NCBI RefSeq assembly: GCF_900099835.1
Contig: NZ_FNKP01000001.1
Location: 1,736,001-1,800,000 of the forward strand
From: Paraburkholderia fungorum
GTDB taxonomy: Bacteria; Pseudomonadota; Gammaproteobacteria; Burkholderiales; Burkholderiaceae
DNA length: 64,000 nucleotides
Direction of reading: 5' to 3'
Shown: one piece after another, positions 44,431-51,935 of the stretch
How positions within the stretch are numbered: the first letter of the stretch is position 1
How the letters are laid out: each line of letters opens with the position of its first letter
The notes under the pieces: model-generated
Seen by the model: only the letters and a program-made list of their open reading frames with translations
The model's database searches: none
What the model was told of the DNA's origin: nothing
Translations under genes and position numbers: made by a program

Positions 44431-44844
44431 ATGAACCGACGCACTTTCATGCTGACCGGCGCATGGCTATCGACCATCGCGGCCGGCGCGTGGCCTTCTC
44501 TTGCCGAGGCGGCGTCGCGCAGCAACACGCTGGCGATCGTCGATCGCTCGTTGACCTGCGGCCCGGCGTTCGCCAGCTATGCCGCGGATCTGAAATTGCC
44601 AGTCTTCGAAACCGGTGACGATATCGGCGCACTCTGGTACGCGACACTCGCAGCGCGGATGACGCCGACGTCTTCGCTAATCGGTGTCATCCGCGCATCC
44701 GACTACTTCGTTCTTCGCGAACTGGTCACCCGTGCGGGATGGCGAGCCGATGACCTTGTCACGCAGAACGTCCCCTCAGCTGAAGAGCACGTTCACACCG
44801 CTTTCACTTTCACGCCACGCGCGCTCCACCGCCACGAAGCCTAA
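44431..44844 (+). CDS. Tat-signal exported protein of unknown function
   Basis: The 137-residue product begins MNRRTFMLTGAWLSTIAAG, a twin-arginine-type signal with a cut near SLAEAA. The mature part (NTLAIVDRSLTCGPAFASYA and following) has two central helices and a single Cys. No heme CxxCH or metal site is seen. It lies 14 bp after the flavoprotein gene in the same direction, so it may act with it in the periplasm. It converges with the DUF1571 gene, the two stop codons overlapping by 4 bp. Confidence 0.7.
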   Translation: MNRRTFMLTGAWLSTIAAGAWPSLAEAASRSNTLAIVDRSLTCGPAFASYAADLKLPVFETGDDIGALWYATLAARMTPTSSLIGVIRASDYFVLRELVTRAGWRADDLVTQNVPSAEEHVHTAFTFTPRALHRHEA

Positions 44845-45782
44845 AACTTATAAGCCTTGTTCTTCGGATCGAAAGTCGAATCGTCGAAAGTTTTCGGCGT
44901 GATGTTTTCGAACACGATTTTCTCGAACAGCTTGCCGTCGTTGTCGTAAGACTCGACCGTGCGAAAGTACGGATGCCGCAGATCGAGCCCCAGCGTTTCC
45001 TTCTTCGCGTAGAACTGCGGCTGACCGGTCGGCGTTTCGAAAGTGAAGGCCACCACGCGCACGCCGTCGACGGTTTTGACTTCCACCTGGGTCGAGCGCG
45101 GCAAGCCGGCCTCTGCGTATTTCTTGCCTTCGCTGAGGTACTGGTTCGCAATGTACTCGGTGCCGAGATCGCGCACTTGGTGATTCGATTGCGAGTGGGC
45201 GAGGGTGCCGGTCAGCGAAGTCCACAGCGGCATGACGTTCATGATGCCGCCGAGGTGACCGTACATTTCGTCGCTTCGTTTGGACTCGTCGTAAATGATT
45301 TCCTGACCCGCGTGCGCACCGTCAGGCAGCCAGTTCGCGTAGATGCGCAAGGGGTCGTGCGCAATGCGCACCAGCATGTGATCGGGTGTGCCGGGCCATT
45401 GCCCGTGAATGCGCTCCGAGCGCGACATCGTGAATTCATACGACGGGTAACCGTTCGGCCCTTCCTTGATATAACGCGGCAACGCGAGCGGATCGAGCGA
45501 CTGGAATAGCGCGACCAGTTGATCGTCGCCGAGCTTTTCCATCGCGCCGCTTTGTTGCGCGGCGCGCAGCCATTTGACCTGCTGATCGAGCGTGAGCTTG
45601 CCGACCTGCGAAGGCGGCGTGGCCGGCGGCTTGACGGCCACGGCGGTGTCGAGCGGAGGCGGGGTGTCGTCGTTCTGCGCGAACGCCGAGGGGGAGGCGA
45701 TTGCCGCGGCGCCGGCAATCAATGCGGCAATCAGCGTCGCGCGCGGGAAGCAGCTACGCGACGCATTTTGTTGCGCGCCCAT
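44841..45782 (-). CDS. DUF1571 family exported protein
   Basis: From the start at 45782 the 313-residue product has a signal peptide (LIAALIAGAAAIASPSAFAQ) and then the DUF1571 block (KEGPNGYPSYEFTMSRSERI, DHMLVRIAHDPLRIYANWLP and VVAFTFETPTGQPQFYAKKE). The family is periplasmic and unassigned. The frame is open for 44 more codons to an ATG at 45914 that has a clear GGAGAG site 7 bp upstream; that form would carry an odd Cys/Arg-rich leader before the signal. The codon usage of the extension is less GC-rich at third positions, so 45782 is preferred. It lies 176 bp after fadD. Confidence 0.75.
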   Translation of the reverse strand: MGAQQNASRSCFPRATLIAALIAGAAAIASPSAFAQNDDTPPPLDTAVAVKPPATPPSQVGKLTLDQQVKWLRAAQQSGAMEKLGDDQLVALFQSLDPLALPRYIKEGPNGYPSYEFTMSRSERIHGQWPGTPDHMLVRIAHDPLRIYANWLPDGAHAGQEIIYDESKRSDEMYGHLGGIMNVMPLWTSLTGTLAHSQSNHQVRDLGTEYIANQYLSEGKKYAEAGLPRSTQVEVKTVDGVRVVAFTFETPTGQPQFYAKKETLGLDLRHPYFRTVESYDNDGKLFEKIVFENITPKTFDDSTFDPKNKAYKF

Positions 45783-45958
45783 AGTCGACGCGAAACAGCG
45801 CGCAATATTCGGCGCACCACGCGAATCTACCGCACACGCACCCGATACCACGCCACGGCCCGAGCGCATGAAGGCCAACCAGCGGCATGAGCGTGCAGAC
45901 AGGCGGTGCTTCATGAATCTCTCCGTAAGGTCGAGGGCGACGCAAAGCGTCCTGCCTG

Positions 45959-47764
45959 TCAGGCAGACTTTTGCTTCGCGAGTTCCTCGTCGCGCAACGC
46001 ACGGCGCAGAATCTTGCCGACGTTGGTCTGCGGCAGCTCGTCGCGAAACTCGACCAGCTTCGGCACCTTGTAGCCAGTCAGATTCTTGCGGCAATGGGCG
46101 ATGACCTGCTCGGCGGTCAGCGACGCATTGCGTCGAACGATAAAGACCTTCACACGCTCGCCTTGCGCTGCATCGGGCACGCCGATTGCGGCCACTTCGC
46201 GCACGTCCGGATGCGCGGCGATCACGTCTTCGACCTCGTTTGGATAGACGTTGAAACCGGATACGAGAATCATGTCCTTCTTCCGGTCGATCAGGCGGAT
46301 AAAGCCTCGCGAATCCATGACGCCGATATCGCCGGTAGCGAGCCAGCCGTCGTCGCCGATCACTTTTGCGGTTTCTTCCGGACGATTCCAGTAGCCTTTC
46401 ATCACCTGCGGTCCCTTCACGCACAACTCACCCGCTTCGCCGATGTTCGCCCAACTGCCATCGTCTTTTCTGAAACGCACATGGGTGGACGGCGCGGGCA
46501 AGCCAATCGAGCCTTCGAAGTCGCGCATATTGCTGAGGTCGACGGGATTCATCGAGACGATCGGCGAGCATTCAGTCAGCCCGTAGCCTTCGATGATCGG
46601 CTTGCCCGTCACCGCCTTGAAGCGGTCGGCGACCGCTTTCTGCGTCGCCATGCCGCCCGCCATCGCGAGCTTCAGGTTCGAGAAGTCGCGCTTGCAGAAT
46701 TCCTCGTTGTCGAGAAACGCGTTATAGAGCGTGTTGACGGCCGTCATGCCGGTGAATTTTTCGTGGCGGATGATCATCATCACGCGCTTCACGTCGCGCG
46801 GATTCGCAATCAGGATGTTGCGCCCGCCGAGTCCCATGAAGATCAGCGCGTTCACCGTCAGCGAATAGATGTGATAGAGCGGCAGCGGCGTGAGCACGGT
46901 TTCGATGTCGCCGTTCAGTTGCCCCTCGGCCCACGCCTTCGCCTGCAATAAATTGGCGATGATGTTCTTGTGCGTGAGCATCGCGCCTTTCGCGACGCCG
47001 GTGGTGCCGCCGGTGTATTGCAGGAACGCGATGTCGTCGTGACCACTGCGTACGGCGCTCACCGGCCGCGAATAGCCGATGGAAAGCGCTTCAAGCAACG
47101 GCACCGCTTGCGGCAGCTTGTAAGCGGGCACCATCTTCTTCACATGACGCAACACGAAATTCAGTAGACGTCCCTTCAGGTTCAGACCGTCGGCGAGCAG
47201 GTCGCCGAGACCCGTCACGATCACGTTTTTGATTTTGGTGCCGGGCAGCGCGTCTTCGACGGTCTTCGCGAAGTTCTCGAACACGATGATGGTTTGCGCG
47301 CCGCTGTCTTTCAGTTGATGCGCGAGTTCGCGCACCGTGTACAGCGGATTCACGTTGACCACCACCGCGCCGGCTTTCAGCACGCCGAACAGCGACACCG
47401 GATATTGAAACGTATTCGGCAGCATGATCGCGACGCGCTCGCCCGGCTTCACACCGATGCTTTGCAGATACGCCGCGAACGCCGCCGCCTTGCGCCCGAG
47501 TTCGCCATACGTCAGATTCGCGCCGACGCTCACATACGCGACCCGTTCGCGAAACTGCGCGACGCATTCGTCGAAAAACTGCGGAATCGATTCGTATTGC
47601 GTGACGTCGATATCGTGCGGGACGTCATGCGGATACGACGCGTACCAGATGCTGTCGGTGTTCGGGGCGCGCGCTGGCTTTTGCGCGGGAGCCTGGACGT
47701 CGGCTGCCGGGTTGAACGTAGACGGTGCTGCAGGTGAGAGCGGGGCTTGGGTGGGCTGGGTCAT
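45959..47764 (-). CDS. fadD: Long-chain fatty acid-CoA ligase
   Basis: The 601-residue enzyme activates long-chain fatty acids to acyl-CoA with ATP. The P-loop reads LQYTGGTTGVAKGAMLTHKN (about residues 250-269). The adenylation motif is EGYGLTECSP, the FACS-type block is DGWLATGDIGVMDSRGFIRL with RKKDMILVSGFNVYPNEVED, and the C-terminal Lys is in NVGKILRRALRDEE. A 30-residue Pro/Ala-rich leader precedes the core. It is the entry enzyme of the beta-oxidation cluster that lies directly upstream. Confidence 0.95.
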   Translation of the reverse strand: MTQPTQAPLSPAAPSTFNPAADVQAPAQKPARAPNTDSIWYASYPHDVPHDIDVTQYESIPQFFDECVAQFRERVAYVSVGANLTYGELGRKAAAFAAYLQSIGVKPGERVAIMLPNTFQYPVSLFGVLKAGAVVVNVNPLYTVRELAHQLKDSGAQTIIVFENFAKTVEDALPGTKIKNVIVTGLGDLLADGLNLKGRLLNFVLRHVKKMVPAYKLPQAVPLLEALSIGYSRPVSAVRSGHDDIAFLQYTGGTTGVAKGAMLTHKNIIANLLQAKAWAEGQLNGDIETVLTPLPLYHIYSLTVNALIFMGLGGRNILIANPRDVKRVMMIIRHEKFTGMTAVNTLYNAFLDNEEFCKRDFSNLKLAMAGGMATQKAVADRFKAVTGKPIIEGYGLTECSPIVSMNPVDLSNMRDFEGSIGLPAPSTHVRFRKDDGSWANIGEAGELCVKGPQVMKGYWNRPEETAKVIGDDGWLATGDIGVMDSRGFIRLIDRKKDMILVSGFNVYPNEVEDVIAAHPDVREVAAIGVPDAAQGERVKVFIVRRNASLTAEQVIAHCRKNLTGYKVPKLVEFRDELPQTNVGKILRRALRDEELAKQKSA

Positions 47765-47775
47765 CGGTCGTCTCC

Positions 47776-47791
47776 TGAAGTCAGGACTTCA
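47776..47791. promoter_or_regulatory. Perfect inverted repeat directly upstream of fadD
   Basis: TGAAGTC AG GACTTCA is a perfect 7-bp inverted repeat, 11 bp from the fadD ATG and partly over its ribosome site. It may act as an operator or as an RNA hairpin. The rest of 47765-47932 shows no gene. Confidence 0.45.
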
Positions 47792-47932
47792 TCTGTTTGT
47801 GTGCTGGTCTCGCGGCCAGTCATCGGCGCCATGCAGCGCGTGCGTGGCGGTAGCGTGTGGAACGGAACTGCGGCACAACTGAAGCGGAATGGTCGGCGAG
47901 CATTTGGGGCGCTCCCGACGTAGCCACGCAGC

Positions 47933-49234
47933 TCACCGTTCGAGAATCGCGACCACGCCCTGGCCGCCTGCCGCGCAGATCGAGATCAGGCCTCGTGCGG
48001 TGCCCGCTGGTTTGTCGAGTTGCGCGAGCATTTTCGCGAGTCCCGCGACAATGCGCCCGCCGGTTGCGGCAAACGGATGGCCGGTAGCAAGCGAACTCCC
48101 GTTCACATTCAGCTTCGTCCTGTCGATCTCGCCGAGCGGGCCGGGCAGGCCGAGTTGTGTGCGGCAATACTCGTCATCCTGCCACGCGGCGAGCGTGCAC
48201 AACACCTGCGCCGCGAAGGCTTCGTGAATTTCGTACAGATCGAAATCCTGCAACGTGAGACCCGCTCGCGCCAACATGCGTGGCACGGCATAAGCGGGCG
48301 CCATCAGCAGACCTTCTTTCCTGTCGAAGAAATCGACGGCGGCGGTTTCCGACCAGCTCAGGTAAGCCAGCACCGGTAGACCATGCTGTGCGGCCCATGC
48401 TTCGCTCGCGAGCAGTACGGCGGATGCGCCGTCGGTGAGCGGCGTCGAGTTGCCCGCCGTTAGCGTACCGGCGTCGCGATCGAATACCGGCTTCAGATTC
48501 GCGAGCTTTTCCAGCGTCAGATCCGAGCGCAGATTGTTGTCGCGCGAGAGGCCGCGATACGGTGTCATCAGATCGTTGACGAAGCCGCGCGCATACGCGT
48601 CCGTGAGCTTGCGATGACTGTCATACGCGAGCACGTCCTGAGCCTCGCGCGAAATGTTCCAGCGCTTGGCCATCAGTTCGCAATGTTCGCCCATCGACAG
48701 CCCGGTACGCGGCTCACCGTTGCGCGGCAGCAGCGGCTTGAAAAACATCCCGGGCCGCAGCTTGGTCAACGCGCCGACGCGCTGCCCCGTGCTCTTGCCG
48801 CGATTCGCTTCGAGCAGAATCTTGCGCATCCGTTCGTTGACGCCGATCGGTGCATCGGACGTCGTATCGACGCCGCCCGCAATGCCCGCTTCGATCTGTC
48901 CCAGTGCGATCTTGTTGGCGACCAGAATCGCGGCTTCGAGTCCGGTGCCGCAGGCCTGCTGTACGTCGTACGCGGGCGTTTCTTTCGCGAGGGTCGTGGA
49001 GAGCACCGATTCGCGCGTCAGATTGAAGTCGCGCGAATGTTTGATGACCGCGCCCGCCGCGACTTCGCCGAGACGCTCGCCGTGCAGGTTGTATCGATCG
49101 ATCAGACCTTGCAGCGTGAAGGTCAGCATGTCCTGATTCGACGCGGTGGCGTAGGCGGTATTCGAGCGGGCAAACGGAATCCGGTTGCCCCCGATAACGG
49201 CGACGCGGCGCACAGCGGGTTGCGGATTGGACAT
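47933..49234 (-). CDS. fadI: Acetyl-CoA C-acyltransferase (FadI/FadA-type thiolase)
   Basis: The 433-residue thiolase cleaves 3-ketoacyl-CoA to acetyl-CoA and a shortened acyl-CoA. The nucleophile is C95 in VQQACGTGLEAA. The catalytic His segment is EIHEAFAAQVL, GHPFAATGGR is the second His block, and the general-base Cys is in ICAAGGQGVV (C420). The N terminus reads RRVAVIGGNRIPFARSNTAY. It lies between maoC and fadD; 49235-49416 upstream shows no gene. Confidence 0.95.
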   Translation of the reverse strand: MSNPQPAVRRVAVIGGNRIPFARSNTAYATASNQDMLTFTLQGLIDRYNLHGERLGEVAAGAVIKHSRDFNLTRESVLSTTLAKETPAYDVQQACGTGLEAAILVANKIALGQIEAGIAGGVDTTSDAPIGVNERMRKILLEANRGKSTGQRVGALTKLRPGMFFKPLLPRNGEPRTGLSMGEHCELMAKRWNISREAQDVLAYDSHRKLTDAYARGFVNDLMTPYRGLSRDNNLRSDLTLEKLANLKPVFDRDAGTLTAGNSTPLTDGASAVLLASEAWAAQHGLPVLAYLSWSETAAVDFFDRKEGLLMAPAYAVPRMLARAGLTLQDFDLYEIHEAFAAQVLCTLAAWQDDEYCRTQLGLPGPLGEIDRTKLNVNGSSLATGHPFAATGGRIVAGLAKMLAQLDKPAGTARGLISICAAGGQGVVAILER

Positions 49235-49416
49235 GCTCGGCTCCTTCGGGTCGTTCCCCGGTTATTGGAATTGGAATGGGATGATGCGAAAAGTGACGAC
49301 AGTGCGCGTGATCTCAAAACGGCTCGTGGGTCCATGAGGCAACAACGATTGCTGCGCCACATTCATTCCAACGGACTTCAATGGGTTGCCCGTTGCAATA
49401 AAAATGCCCGCAAGTT

Positions 49417-50358
49417 TCATTGCAGCCTCCATTGAAAACGGCCGCGTAAATGCGGCTTTTCTCCGGCCTTGTCGCGCACCTCGATATCGCGTTCGATCAG
49501 CGAAGGCGACGCGCTCCACAGCGTCGCCTCGCCCGGCAGCAGCATCGGCAATTTGAATTCGGCGCTCAGCGTGGCTTCGGCGAGCGGCTTCGGCGGCTGC
49601 AATGCGGAGGCGGCGCGCGCTAGCGTCCACATGCCGTGTGCAATCGCGCGCGGAAAGCCGAATGCTTTCGCGGACAACGCGGCGAGGTGAATCGGGTTGT
49701 AGTCGCCCGACACACTCGCGTAATCGCGGCCCAACTGCGGCGCGAGTTGCCAGCGCGAAATGCGTTGTAGCGCCAGCGGCCCGAGTTGGAGCGGTTCGAG
49801 CGGAGTGCCGCCCAGCGGAGTGCCGCCCGCCTGCACATTGCGCTTCAGATAGACGCTGTCGCCGTCCCACACGGCCTCGCCGCGTCGATACATGCGCGTG
49901 TGCAGCACGAACGCCTGACCCTTGTCGTGGCGCAGCAGCGCACCGAATTCGACTTCGACACGCAGCGTGTCCTTGTACGACAGCGGCCGGCGCAGCCGCA
50001 CATGATTGGCGAGATGCACGAGCCCAAGCGCGGGCCACGGAAACGCCGGGTCGGTCAGCATCAGCAGATGCAGCGGAAAGGCCAGCAAATGAGGATAAGT
50101 GAGCGGCACGCCATGCTCGGGGATAAACCCGCAAACGCGCGCGTAACGCCACGCGGGGCCGGGGTCGATGGCGACCGCCGGGCGCACCAGACGCAGCGCA
50201 GGCAACTGGATTTCGCGCCCGCGTTTGACGATGCCCGACAACGCGCGCGCATAGAGCCTGGACGGCGTGGGCAAGGTTTCGATGACGACGGTTTTAGGCC
50301 GCACTGCGTCGGGTCGCGTCAAACCCGACGCGTGACGATTGCCGAACGGATCACCCAT
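49417..50358 (-). CDS. MaoC-type (R)-specific enoyl-CoA hydratase
   Basis: The 313-residue protein has two hot-dog halves. The N-terminal half covers about residues 20-165 (FPLHLLMLTDPAFPWPAL region), and the C-terminal half contains the hydratase-2 motif YASVSGDYNPIHLAALSA with the catalytic Asp and His. GFPRAIAHGMWTLARA follows. It hydrates trans-2-enoyl-CoA to (R)-3-hydroxyacyl-CoA. The start at 50358 overlaps the end of the FabG gene region by a few bases, so the two are coupled. The same pairing occurs as fabG4-htdX in mycobacteria. Confidence 0.9.
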   Translation of the reverse strand: MGDPFGNRHASGLTRPDAVRPKTVVIETLPTPSRLYARALSGIVKRGREIQLPALRLVRPAVAIDPGPAWRYARVCGFIPEHGVPLTYPHLLAFPLHLLMLTDPAFPWPALGLVHLANHVRLRRPLSYKDTLRVEVEFGALLRHDKGQAFVLHTRMYRRGEAVWDGDSVYLKRNVQAGGTPLGGTPLEPLQLGPLALQRISRWQLAPQLGRDYASVSGDYNPIHLAALSAKAFGFPRAIAHGMWTLARAASALQPPKPLAEATLSAEFKLPMLLPGEATLWSASPSLIERDIEVRDKAGEKPHLRGRFQWRLQ

Positions 50359-50360
50359 GC

Positions 50361-51770
50361 TTACGCTCCAATCAGGCTTTGCCCGCACACGCGTACGACC
50401 TGGCCGCTCACGCCCGCCGATCCCGGATGCGCGAGCCACGCGATGGTCTGCGCGACGTCGACCGGCTGGCCGCCCTGGCTCATCGAATTCATCCGGCGGC
50501 CGGCTTCGCGAATGGTCAGCGGGATTTTCGCGGTCATCTGCGTTTCGATGAAACCGGGCGCCACGGCGTTGATCGTGATGCCGCGCGCGCGCAGATGCGG
50601 CGCCATGCTCTGCACCCGGCCGATCACGCCGGCTTTCGACGTCGCGTAATTGGTCTGGCCGAGATTGCCCGCAATCCCGCTGATCGACGACACGCCGACA
50701 ATGCGTCCGCCGTCGCGGAGAATGCCGGCGGCGAGCAGTGCGTCGTCGATCCGTTCCTGCGCGCTCAGGTTGATGTCGATCACGTTTTGCCAGGCCGCTG
50801 CGGTCATCTTCGCGAGGGTTTTGTCCTTCGTGATGCCCGCGTTGTGTACGACGATATCGACACCCTGTTCGTCGAGCGCGGCGGCGATTTGCGCGGGCGC
50901 TTCGGGCGCGGCGATATCGAAGGCGAGGGCGGTGCCGTTCAGTTGACGCATCGTCGCGTCGAGCGCGTCGCGTGCCGACGGAATGTCGATGCCGATCACA
51001 TGCGCGCCTTCGGCCGCGAGCACGCCCGCAATCGATGCGCCGATGCCGCGCGCCGCGCCGGTCACGACTGCGCGGCGTCCAGCGAGCGGTTGCTGCCAGT
51101 CGAAGCCGGACGGCAATTGAGCCGCGCCTGCTTCGATCCGCACGACCTGTCCCGACACATACGCGGAACGCGGCGACAAAAAGAATCGCAGCGTCGCTTC
51201 AACGCCGCTTTCCGCGCTTTCGCCGACATACACGAGATTCGCCGTGATACCGCGCCGCGCTTCCTTGCCGAGCGATCTCGTCAAACCTTCCAGCGCACGT
51301 TGCGCGGTCCACTGGCGCGGCGTCGCACAATTCTCCGGCGGTCGCCCGAGCACGACGATGCGCCCGCACTTGCCGAGCGAGCGCAGCGTGTCGTGGAAGA
51401 ACGCGTGCAGCGGCTCCAGTTGGGTGCTGTCTTCGATCCCGCTCGCATCGAACAGCAGCGCGGCGAGTTTGCCAGACGAACCTCCCTCAGCCGGTTCGAA
51501 ACGCCCGGTCATCAGGCCATGCCGATTGGCGAGCGGCACCCACAAGCCGGCGCTCCCGTGCGCGACGCTCGTCACGCCGATACTGGCGACCAGATTCGCC
51601 AATGCGTCGAGCAGACGAGGTTCGCGGCCCGCGCCGATGGCGACCAGACCGCCGAATTCGGGTTGGTCCGCGCGATATCGGTGCAGCACCTCGGGCTTCG
51701 GCAGACCGAGCGAGCGCGCGAGGCGCGCTCCGAACGGCGAGTTGACGAAGTTCAGATACGAGTCGTTCAT
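50361..51770 (-). CDS. High-molecular-weight FabG (FabG4-type 3-ketoacyl reductase)
   Basis: The 469-residue protein is about 200 residues longer than FabG. The first part (residues 1-210) is a degenerate nucleotide-binding domain beginning NDSYLNFVNSPFGARLARSL. The second is a complete SDR domain: AVVTGAARGIGASIAGVLAA (about residues 218-237), VHNAGITKDKTLAKM, and the YATSKAGV active-site Tyr-x-x-x-Lys, ending GVSGQVVRVCGQ. It interconverts 3-ketoacyl-CoA or -ACP with the (R)-3-hydroxy form. The ATG at 51770 was preferred over a GTG at 51794. It is coupled to the maoC gene downstream. Confidence 0.9.
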   Translation of the reverse strand: MNDSYLNFVNSPFGARLARSLGLPKPEVLHRYRADQPEFGGLVAIGAGREPRLLDALANLVASIGVTSVAHGSAGLWVPLANRHGLMTGRFEPAEGGSSGKLAALLFDASGIEDSTQLEPLHAFFHDTLRSLGKCGRIVVLGRPPENCATPRQWTAQRALEGLTRSLGKEARRGITANLVYVGESAESGVEATLRFFLSPRSAYVSGQVVRIEAGAAQLPSGFDWQQPLAGRRAVVTGAARGIGASIAGVLAAEGAHVIGIDIPSARDALDATMRQLNGTALAFDIAAPEAPAQIAAALDEQGVDIVVHNAGITKDKTLAKMTAAAWQNVIDINLSAQERIDDALLAAGILRDGGRIVGVSSISGIAGNLGQTNYATSKAGVIGRVQSMAPHLRARGITINAVAPGFIETQMTAKIPLTIREAGRRMNSMSQGGQPVDVAQTIAWLAHPGSAGVSGQVVRVCGQSLIGA

Positions 51771-51803
51771 AGAGTTGGCTGCTCCGCTGGTCACGCTCTT
51801 CGG

Positions 51804-51823
51804 GAAGTCCTTCGACGGACTTC
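51804..51823. promoter_or_regulatory. Inverted repeat upstream of the FabG4-type gene
   Basis: GAAGTCC and GGACTTC are separated by TTCGAC, 33 bp before the FabG start. The half-site GAAGTC also forms the repeat before fadD, so the two promoters may share a factor. A second repeat CAGTG TG CACTG lies at 51834-51845. Confidence 0.4.
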
Positions 51824-51935
51824 GGACGTGTGTCAGTGTGCACTGAGTTGGGCGCCCCGGCGCGCCCGCTCAGGAGGTTTTTTTCGTGTGCGCTGCGTGT
51901 GATGTCCACGTACTCAGCAGTCACTGAGCGTGAAT

